Positions 45,624-53,866 of a stretch of DNA of 53,866 bases are shown one piece after another. The DNA is from Gryganskiella cystojenkinii. Its lineage: Eukaryota; Mortierellomycota; Mortierellomycetes; Mortierellales; Mortierellaceae. Position 1 is the stretch's first letter, and each line of letters starts with the position of its first letter. The DNA is taken from NCBI GenBank assembly GCA_015852425.1, contig JAAAIG010000163.1, forward strand, positions 1,711 through 55,576, in the 5' to 3' direction. The translations under genes and the position numbers were made by a program. The notes under the pieces are model-generated. The model saw only the letters and a list, made by a program, of their open reading frames with translations, was not told where the DNA came from and ran no database searches.

Positions 45624-46927
45624 ATGGAGACCTCGACTTCTTCTTCCTCGTCGTTTGCGGGGATGCGGAACCGCAACATCCCTTCTTTGAACTCATCAAC
45701 ATCCCCCTCTCCTACATCAACCTCGACTGCTGGCCAGACCGCAGGTGATGATCAACCCACAGCGTCCTCGACCTCGAACAGATTGCACTCTGCATTGTTA
45801 GACAACACCGCGACGTCAGATTATCTTTGCTCTTCCTCTTCCTTTTCGTCTTCCTTTTCCTCTTCTTCGTTGGATGCAGCAGAGACAGTCACTTCTTCCA
45901 ACTCTTATACCCATGGCCATTATGCCGCGATGTCGACTTCCTCCCCAAGTTCAACGACAATTATACCCACAGGTCTAGCAGAAACGGTGACAACTTCTAC
46001 AGCTGAACTCTCGATAGCACAAAATGAACTCGCACCGTCAGGAGTCCCTGAATCCAATTCAGAGAAGGCAAGTCCGCTGTCATCGCCTCAGGATAGAGCT
46101 TCCCTATCGGAATCAGAGTCGAATGCAGAGTTTTCTTGCAATATTTGCTTCGATACGTCCATGTCCCCAGTCTTGACGCTCTGCGGTCATCTATTCTGGT
46201 AAACTATCCCTATCAGAAAACAAAAGTGATAAAAGTCATTCAGAACAAATAGCTGATCGATAAACCAATGTCTTAAATGTCAAACAGCTGGTCGTGCCTA
46301 CATCAATGGCTGGATTCTCAACGACAAAACCCGACTTGTCCTGTCTGCAAAGCGGGTTGTGCTCAGGACAAGGTCATCCCTATCTATGGCCGAGGCAAAG
46401 AGCAACTGGATCCTAGGTATATCTCACTTCCCTCTCTCTCTCTCTCGCTCCAAATGCGCCACATTTTGAAGAAAAAAAAATCTTTCCTCTTACCCACTAA
46501 CTTACCTTCTCCTGTTGGCGCTCAGGTCCGCAACACCAAAGAGACCCGCAGGTCAAAGACCAGAGCCTCTCCGGAGCGCTGGTCACGGCGGGTTCATGTT
46601 GACAGCAGGCCAGGTGTCGTTCACAGGTACAATGATACCCCCGTTCATGTTCACGCCCTTTGGGATCCACTATGGGGCTACATATAGCGGCACCTTGGGC
46701 GCGAACGGAGCAGGTACTCTCGCCTCTTTTCTCTATTTCTAATGGTTGATAGTTTTCTCAATTGTTATTGCTACACTCTGGCTAATCCGTTGTTTCTTAT
46801 TTTATTCATTCATCTTTCTCCTCCGGGCTATTAAAACACCACAGTCCAGACACCAATGCAAGCCTACGTGTCGAGAATGTTCTTTATGCTCGGGACCCTG
46901 ATCTTGGTTGGGATCTTGCTGTACTAA
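45624..46927 (+). CDS. RING-finger E3 ubiquitin ligase of the RNF5/RNF185 (RMA1) type
   Basis: RNF5/RNF185/RMA1 ligases are tail-anchored in the ER membrane and ubiquitinate misfolded membrane proteins. Exons 45624-46198, 46288-46416, 46526-46713 and 46845-46927 give 324 residues. A Ser/Thr-rich N-terminus of about 165 residues precedes a C3HC4 [22 protein letters not shown], then [10 protein letters not shown] and TCPVCKAGC. The block [15 protein letters not shown] and the proline/arginine hinge [10 protein letters not shown] are typical of the family. The C-terminus is a membrane anchor ([17 protein letters not shown]). An upstream in-frame ATG at 45558 would add 22 mildly hydrophobic residues. 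I chose 45624 because the family has no leader. Canonical members are near 180-250 residues, so the N-terminal extension is extra. Confidence 0.94.
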
Positions 46928-46955
46928 TGATACCATTGTTATATATCCTATCTGT

Positions 46956-46961
46956 AATAAA
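46956..46961 (+). terminator. Polyadenylation signal of the RING ligase gene
   Basis: AATAAA lies 28 bases after the stop codon. Confidence 0.6.
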
Positions 46962-47205
46962 AGCTGTCCATCATGTTTCGCGACAATGGAATGAAAATTG
47001 AAAAGAAGAAAGTTACTCGAAAAAGAGAGTGCACCACGGCTCACTCATTTTTTTTTTTTTGTTCGCTTTACTCGGCAGATAGATGTGATTTTTCTTCTTT
47101 TGATTTGCAAGTTTTCGGCCTCTCATTCCCTCTAGTTGTTATACCTCATTCTCCGCATCTCGTCTCCATTTTCCTCATCCCGAATCCCCAATCATTGAAG
47201 GAGAA

Positions 47206-48662
47206 ATGTGTCAAGGTACGCAGCCCGAAAAGTTTGTCTTCAAGCCAAGTCCACCTCCGTTACCCTTGGGCTTGCTCTCCTCTCGTTTCCTGGTGCAGTC
47301 GAACTCGCTGGATCCCCACACGGAAGTAAACGAATACGCCGTCTCCAAGATTGCACCCTGTCCCATTATCGATGCCCATGTTCATGGTAAGGAGAAAAAA
47401 AACCTGCTTCAACAATAGTACCGGTTGTGGCCATCAGCAATCAACTTGTGCTGACTGTTCTTCTCCACTCTCCTCGCAGTGTTCCCGCAGCGCTTGATGG
47501 ATGCAGTGTGGATGTTTTTTGACAACTTTTACTGGCCCGTGAAGTACAAGAAGACGTACCTGGCTACTCGAGCCGACTTTCTCATTCAGCAAGGGATCAA
47601 CCATGTTGTCCTTCTCGTGTAATTGAGTCTAAACAATCCGACAATTTTACAGTTTCCTTGATGACTGATCTTCTATACAACGAATAACTGACATCCCTAT
47701 CAACCTTCTCTGTTCTTAGGTACGCGCATAAGAACGGAATTGCTCGAGATCTTAACAAGTTCTTGGCTAATACGGTCAACGAGATGAATGAGCGATACCG
47801 GATTGGGTGTAACAACCAACGTAGACGCGTGGCCTCAGGATTGGCAACGGTGATGCCCGGCGAACAAGGCGCGGCCGACATTTTGGCAGAGGCGTTCACC
47901 ACCTTGGGTCTCGCGGGTATCAAGATGCACTCGCACGTTCAGGCGATCGCAGCGAACCATCCGAGTATGGACGAGGTATATGAGACCTGTATTCGGTTCA
48001 ACAAACCGTGCCTGATTCATGCAGGCAAGGAACCTAACAGCTCTGCTTATAAAGCCGACGCCGCGGAGATTTGCGATGTGAGCATTGTGGAAGATGTGTT
48101 GAAAAGGTTTCCGGACTTGCGCCTTTGTGTGCCGCACTTGGGTAAGCGCTTTCCCTGGTGATGGATGGCGTGTAGCTTCAGCGCCAGAAAGTCTGTTTCA
48201 AGGAAAAAATAGACACTAATCGAGCCGTTATGTGACCTTTTTTTTGACATTCCAGGAATGAACCAGTATCAAGAGTTTTTTGATCTCCTGGATCGATATC
48301 CCAACTTGTACTTGGACACGACTATGACCTTTGGCGCTTTCTTCCAGTCCATGGATGACGACAAGCCCTTGGCAAATATGCTTCGGACCATGTTGCTCAA
48401 GCACAGTAATCGAATCCTGTACGGAACAGACTGGCCCAATATTCCTTATGACTGGTGTCGTGAACTCGCCAACATGATTGGTCTTATCGATGGTGATGGG
48501 GAGACCTCAGCAGTTGGCGGACTGAGCAAGACCAAGGGATTGAGCAGAACGGTCGAAGGTGATCTAGCGTTGGAGCGCATCCTTTGGAAGAACTCTAGTG
48601 TCTTTTATGGGATTGACGAACTTGAGTTGGGCTGGCAGGGACACAAAGGCCCCAACCTCTGA
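47206..48662 (+). CDS. Amidohydrolase-family (amidohydrolase 2) metal-dependent hydrolase
   Basis: Proteins of this family are TIM-barrel hydrolases or decarboxylases with a metal site. Exons 47206-47386, 47480-47618, 47720-48141 and 48256-48662 give 382 residues. Metal ligands are visible in order: HxH in IIDAHVHVF, His in CLIHAGKEP, His in CVPHLGMNQY and Asp in ILYGTDWPNIPYDW. The region GIKMHSHVQAI also matches the family. There is no signal peptide, so it should be cytosolic. The substrate cannot be named; the fold is shared by enzymes such as aminocarboxymuconate-semialdehyde decarboxylase and dicarboxylate lactonases. Neighbours (a RING ligase and an MFS transporter) do not define a pathway. 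Confidence 0.9.
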
Positions 48663-49100
48663 TCTCGTCCTACAACGGCAATTTGCCCGCAAAAAGTCGC
48701 CATTCGACAAAAAATTGCACTTAAGTAGGTCCCGGACTTTCTTTTCTTCGTTTGCTTTACAAATACAAAGGGTCTCGGAAACGACTTGCCGCATAATCGT
48801 TGTGCAGCCTTTGAGTTTTTATTTTTTGTGGTCCACCTCCTTTCTGCTTTCTTTCATCTCTCTCTCCAGTCATTGTCATTATTGTCTCTTTCCTTCATCG
48901 TAACCTTCTCGCATCCGCACAACTCCTTCGTTTTCCCTCTGACATTCCGCCTTGCGAATGCAGAAGAAGTGTCCTGAGTGAATACTTTCTATTTTTTGCC
49001 ATCCTCTTTCTCATTTCTCAATCACCTTTCTCTTCCCTCTGGTCCTTCTAGTCAAATCCTCCCTACTTTGTCTTCCTCGCCTTTCTCCTCTCGCTCTGAA
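48663..49100 (+). promoter_or_regulatory. Amidohydrolase to MFS transporter intergenic region
   Basis: The 438-base spacer becomes strongly C/T-rich from about 48830, typical of the transporter's promoter and leader. No gene was found. The 3' end of the amidohydrolase lacks a clear AATAAA. Confidence 0.5.
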
Positions 49101-51219
49101 ATGTCCCTCCTCGACCCCAAGAGTGTCACTTTCACGGCCCGCGCATCGTCCTTTTTCGCTGCCTGTGCTGTTGCGCTAGTCTCTGGTACGCCCTACCTCT
49201 ATTCTACCTATGGGAACCAGCTTACCACAAAGCTGGAATTAACCGCCATCCAGTCCAACGTAAGTCGGGATATCTTTTTACTGCAGCCACAGGGCGTTGA
49301 ATAAATTGTCAACTCTTAAAATACCCAGCTAATCGTTGCTGTACTCCCCCCCTCCCCCCTTTTCCCCCTCCAGATCGTAGCTGCGGGCGTCCACTATGGC
49401 CTTTTCCTTTCAGGTACGATCACAGCTGATGATTGGACCCTGGTCTTGTAACACCAATCAAGAATGGTCAAGGGTACAAACACACTCACCCCTGTTCACC
49501 ACGTTATGTAATTGTGCGCTTGCGTTCTTAGGTCCTCTTTTCGGCCGTCTCGTCGACAGTCGTGGTCCTCGGACGTAAGAAACTTCGATTCTCACCTCCA
49601 CCCCCTGAGCCCTGAGAGGGATTTCGTCATCAACCCTCAAAAAATATCTCAATCGTTTTTCCTACTGCTTTTCAGACAAACCCTGACTGACTTTGACACT
49701 ACTATTTCTCCTCTCTTGCACAACAGAGTTGGCCTTTTATCGGCGGGATTATTAATGACCGGTTATGCAGGACTCTCGCTCACGTACTCAGGCCAATTTT
49801 ACTCTTTTGGTTTTTTCATGGCCTTCTTGTTCTTGGTCCTGATCGGTATGGGTTCTCAGGCCGGTTACATGACCTCGGTCAGCACCAATGCCCACAACTT
49901 TCAGTCGGCTAGAGGTGTCGCCATGGGTGTGCCAATCGCCCTCTTTGGACTGTCTGCATTGCTGTTTGCTCAGATCAACAACCTGTTCTACAAGGAGGAC
50001 ACGCAGGCGTTCTTGTTACTGGTCGCCAAGGCTATTGGCGGCACGATCCTCTTCTCCATCCTGTTCCTGACTGTTTTCCCTGCTCTAGATGTGGAAGACG
50101 ATGTGCGCGCAGAGACCGCGGCCATGCCTGCCAGGATTGAAGTGGGGAACAGTGTTGGATATACCGTCATTACCTCGCCCCGAGAGGACCCTGAGGATCT
50201 TGGTGAGGATGCAGAGGATAGACGCAGGCGAACACAAGAACGCGAGCGACTTTTGCAGGTGGACCAGGCAGGGCATGCTCGTAATCCGACAACGACTCTG
50301 GCTCTCGGTCACAAGATCCCCTCGGGGTACCAGCTCTTCAAAACCACGCACGTTGCGCAGATGTTACTGTTGAGCGTTCTCTTTCTCGCGGGACCTTGCC
50401 TGATGTATGTTGCCAACGCAGGAAATATTATCCGCTCCATTTACAGAGATCACATGGACGATCCCTCAGTCCCACCAACAGACGAAGAGTTGATTCGGCT
50501 GCAACAGTTGCAAAACTTCCATGTGTCCTTGATCAGCTTGTGTTCCTGTCTCGGTCGTATCAGTGTCGGTATGCTCTCGGATGTAGGAAAACGAGGCGCC
50601 GGTCAGTGGTGGGGCATCAAGAGAATTGGATTCATGCTTTATGCTGGCGTCTGTGTGTGGATAGGTCAGACCGCTGGATTCAGAGTCGAGAATATCAAAG
50701 ATTTGACTCTGGTCTCGTTACTTGTCGGCCTTGGGTATGGCAGCGTCTTTGGTAAGAGATTGACAAATATGTTTGGCCAAAAATGCTTGATAGTTACGAT
50801 GCCCTTGATATTGACCGCGACGTTTTCCTTTTTTTACATTCCTCCTCTTTACAGGTGTCGCACCTACGATTGTGAGCGAGTGGTTTGGCGTCAACAACTT
50901 TGGCACCAACTGGTAAGGACTAATAACAGAAACGACCTTTACCGGCCAATTCTTTGCGGTTGAAATTACTTACATTCTACACGTCCTTGTTTTACTCCCT
51001 GATAGGGGTTGGATCTCGCTCGCGCCTGCTGTCGGAGGACAAGCCTTCAATCTCATCTTTGGATCTCTCTATGATGAAGAGGCGCGACACGAGCACACAC
51101 TTGAGTGCTTTGGCGTAGAGTGTTTTCACACTTCTTTTGTCCTTGGCGCCTTGTCCAGTTTCTTGGGTGTTGCAACTCTGATATACCTCACTGTTGTTAC
51201 TCGCAACAGTCGAGGCTAA
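49101..51219 (+). CDS. MCH1: Major facilitator transporter of the MCH1/nodulin-like type
   Basis: Exons 49101-49259, 49374-49413, 49532-49574, 49727-50751, 50855-50912 and 51006-51219 give 512 residues with about twelve hydrophobic helices. The MFS signature between helices 2 and 3 is GPLFGRLVDSRGPRTVGLL. The family block QSARGVAMGVPIALFGLSAL and the conserved VAPTIVSEWFGVNNFGTNWG match the Mch1/nodulin-like branch. A hydrophilic central loop of about 90 residues carries acidic and arginine runs and a dileucine motif. Yeast Mch1 is a monocarboxylate-porter homologue with no proven substrate, so the cargo is unknown. Two very short exons (40 and 43 bases) were placed by phase and motif continuity. 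Confidence 0.92.
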
Positions 51220-51574
51220 GATGGGGTCGTTGACTGTATCAACATATACCCGGGTTGGATGTTCAGCGGACCACGGATCGAAGGCGCCTTTCATTGCAAA
51301 ACTGATTGGCACTAAGAAGATTCCGTTGCCGGGATGTCTCGCGGTTAAATAGACAGGTTGATAAACTCATAGATTAGAAATGACTCTCGGCTTTATACCA
51401 AGGCATTAAACGCGCCTATTTGTACCATAGTTCTTGTCTAATGTGGATGCAACCTTCCCCCCTCAATCACCATCCCATTCATGTCATTGGGAAAAAGGAA
51501 TAGAAGCAGATATATATTTTTGGTAGATGGACAATGCGGTAAATACACAGGGTGGAGAGGTAGAGGAGAAAGAT
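51220..51574. other. Convergent intergenic region after the MFS gene
   Basis: This holds the 3' flanks of two convergent genes. It is unremarkable and contains no supported gene. Confidence 0.55.
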
Positions 51575-53424
51575 TTAAAAGGGGTATGCGCCTCCATCCT
51601 TGACATGCTTGTCTCCAGACGATGAAAGATCATTAGGAGAGGTAGGCGACATGACAGGCTTGAGAACAGCAGTTCCTGATCCAGATCCTCCTGTAGGTGA
51701 CATTGCTGTATTTTCCAAAGGAGAGGGAGGCAAAGGGACCTTGATGTCTTGCATGGTGTTGATGGGTGTTGGTACTGTGGAAATCGGGATAGCCGGCGGG
51801 GAATAGTCATCCTCGAACGGGGACGAAATCTGGTTGGCATTCGTGTGTGTGAACGACTGCTCAGTGTCCTTTCTGGTGAAACTACTGGACGAGGTGTGGA
51901 GGAGATGATGCGGTGTAGTTGCCATGGAGACAGGTCCAGGAGGAACGACGGCGTCCTGATGCTCGCCGTAGTAAGGGTTGACGAGATCAAGCCCGTGAGC
52001 AGAGTTGCGATGACTGAAACCAGGCGCTACCTGCTGTGGCTGTTGTTGTTGGAATGGATAATGTCCATGCTGTTGCTGGGCGGTAAAGCCTTGTCCAAAT
52101 CCAGCGTTGTACTCTGCGGCAGAGGTACGAGGGTGCTGATAGACGTCAGCATTGTTGAAGTTCCTGTATTCGATCTCGTCCCTGTAAGAGGTGCCATGCT
52201 GTTGGTTGTTTTCCTGATCGACCGTGGAGCCTCCGACGTTGGTATAGTTGAGAGGGATTTGTTGCTCACGATCGAGTTCCTTGGTCGCAGCCTCTCCTAG
52301 AATTTTGTAGCGGTTTTCCCTTTGCTCAAACAACTCGCGAGCATAGTGAATGACTCGATTGGTCATAAAGAACTACTCATAAAAAGGGACGACGACGAAG
52401 GGTACAGTTACTGGTCCATCCGTACTTGCATCACAACCCACGTTAAGAAAAGGGAAAACGTTTCTTTTCATCCTTTTTTTTTTTTTTTTTTTGGTAGCCA
52501 TCTTACGTTGAAAGAGAGCCAGATACAGCCACCCACGCCAAGGACGACCATGGCAATGGTATATATCTTTTGGCAGGACCAACTCGAGGCGAAGTTTGGG
52601 ATCCAGGAGATCTCGAGTTGACCCGACTGGGAGGCAGTGCAGACGAGATCAAACTGGCTCTGATTCTGTTTGCACCATACCAACGCCCAAATGATGAGAG
52701 CGAACTGTGTGAAGAGTGAGAGGACATAAAACGCTTCGAAGGTCTTGACAAAGGTTCTGTTGGCGGCCAAGGCGGACGCCATGCCAAAGAGACCGACCAC
52801 TGCAGCAAGGACGCTCACAGCCGCAACAAAGTACCAAATAGCGTGGGCTGAAGTAAACGGCGTCAGCACGACACCTTTCCAAAAAAAAACAGAAACAAAA
52901 AAAGGTTAGAGACAGGGCGGCGATGGAAATCCAAGATAGACTCGAACCGGACTTAGAGTAGAACGCGTGCTTGCGGAGAACAAGACAAGCAGGATTGTCA
53001 GGCGTAGCAGTATTGTTGATGGTTCATGGTGGAAGCGAATCTATACCTCCCACGGAAACGGTTTCGTTGGCTAAAGGAAAACATGACAAAAAGCAAACAA
53101 CAGGGGGTTAAGAGAAGTCACCTGTGGAGTGTATCGAAAAGATGGAGTAGATGGAGATGTATCGTTTCAAACAGGCAAAGAGAGAGTGTGCGTCTTACGA
53201 AAGTTTTGATGCGTAAAGTAGAGCCAGGTTCCTGCACCGCCAAAGGCCTATTGAACACATTTTTGAAGAGACAGACAACGGAGAGGTGAGTTTGACATGG
53301 AGATGAGAGAGAGAGAGAACAAGAAGGAAGAGAGGCTGGATTGACGAACAGCAACAAAGAAACCGCCGAGGAAGGTGGCAACCCTGAGGGGAATGCACCA
53401 ACAGCATTTTTCACGACGAGGCAT
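51575..53424 (-). CDS. Four-helix (tetraspan-like) membrane protein with a long cytosolic tail
   Basis: Exons 53424-53350, 53247-53199, 53070-53047, 52874-52507 and 52372-51575 give about 437 residues. The start MPRREKCCWCIPLRVA has a basic, cysteine-rich leader, likely cytosolic and possibly palmitoylated, then a first helix. Further helices are IWYFVAAVSVLAAVVGLFGM, FYVLSLFTQFALIIWALVW and IYTIAMVVLGVGGCIWLSF. A lumenal loop of about 45 residues before the last helix has a few cysteines. The tail of about 265 residues is rich in Gln, His, Asn, Ser and Pro and begins with a basic, helical RVIHYARELFEQRENRYK. I recognise no enzyme motif. Exon 3 is only 24 bases, and the first donor (GCT|GTTCGT) is weak, so the junction of exons 1 and 2 is uncertain. 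The function is unknown; a scaffold or sorting role would be a guess. Confidence 0.78.
52482..52492. repeat. Part of a T homopolymer in the tetraspan-like gene's last intron
   Basis: An uninterrupted run of about 19 T residues (roughly 52474-52492) sits in the last intron near its donor. It is one of several such runs (13110-13139 as A, 41285-41302, 45127-45147) that mark non-coding DNA in this genome. Confidence 0.7.
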
Positions 53425-53866
53425 GTCTTGGGGTCTGTCCTTGTCGTATCAATGAGGAGCGTGAGGATGAACAAAATAAAGGCGATCAAGGATCAAGGCT
53501 GTCTGATGGAATAAGGAATAGCAAGAAGGAGAAAAAAGAGTTTAAATGAATGGGATGAAATGGACAATGGAGAGGGAACACTTTCTCTCTCTCTCTGTCT
53601 CTCCCTTTTTATTGCTCCGGAGGAAAAATCAAGTCTATTTCTTTTCTTTTTCCCTTTAGGTCCTATTCTTAGCAACGGAGACCAGACGATCATGGGTCAG
53701 AAACAGGCACGTACATGGATCGATGGATCGATAGATGGGATGGTTCGCTCGCTCCCTTCCAAGACAACAAAAACAAAGCTGGCATCATTCATCATACAAC
53801 AGCCAAGGCGGAATAGGGGGTGTCAGATATAAAAGTTTTTAAAAAAAATGAGAGCGTATTTTAATT
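53425..53866. other. Upstream region of the tetraspan-like gene and right edge
   Basis: The region should contain the promoter of the minus-strand gene. On the plus strand a T/C-rich tract ends in CTTTAG at 53654-53659, followed by ATG at 53692 (MGQKQAR). This could be the first coding exon of a divergent gene cut by the window edge. The evidence is too thin to call it. Confidence 0.4.

Noticed and set aside
1..53866. CRISPR arrays, rRNA genes, insertion sequences, prophage or a biosynthetic cluster
   Set aside because: No regularly spaced repeats, no rRNA-like blocks, no transposase or integrase domains and no synthase genes were seen on either strand.

Overview
This window reads as nuclear DNA from an early-diverging filamentous fungus, most likely a Mucoromycota species and probably Mortierella-like. 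The reasons are many short introns with GTAAG-type donors, long A/T homopolymers in non-coding DNA, serine-, asparagine- and glutamine-rich disordered regions, and an E2F transcription factor with its dimerisation and marked-box regions, a gene lost in Dikarya. The taxonomic call is an inference from these traits. All gene models were spliced by eye, using reading-frame phase, GT/AG sites and family motifs.

Layout, left to right: a Ras guanine nucleotide exchange factor cut by the left edge (A, +, 311-4172); a SAP-domain mRNA-export protein of the THO1/SARNP type (-, 4501-5680); a second RasGEF with SH3 and WW domains (B, -, 6273-11882); a GH31 alpha-glucosidase (+, 12370-16013); ERO1 (+, 16428-19272); an eIF4E-family cap-binding protein of the 4EHP type (+, 19660-22493); an unidentified seven-helix membrane protein (-, 22849-24195); a 3-kb gap; glycogen debranching enzyme (+, 27271-33409); GPI mannosyltransferase I (+, 33790-35426); ceramide synthase (+, 35967-38706); E2F (-, 39188-42668); a 2.9-kb gap holding a coding-like fragment; an RNF5/RNF185-type RING E3 ligase (+, 45624-46927); an amidohydrolase (+, 47206-48662); an MCH1-like MFS transporter (+, 49101-51219); and a four-helix membrane protein (-, 51575-53424).

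Themes: the two RasGEFs are inverted paralogues facing each other around the THO1-like gene and share intron positions, so they look like a local duplication. Four genes act at or in the endoplasmic reticulum (ERO1, GPI14, ceramide synthase, RNF-type E3), and two act on alpha-glucans (GH31, debranching enzyme). These genes are not an operon and the clustering may be chance. I found no rRNA, tRNA, CRISPR array, prophage, recognisable transposon, toxin cluster or secondary-metabolite cluster. The strongest leads are E2F-type TTTTCCCGC sites inside the unusually long first intron of the E2F gene itself, a cap-binding protein lacking the canonical eIF4G-contact tryptophan, and the RasGEF inverted pair. 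No obviously new multi-gene system is visible.
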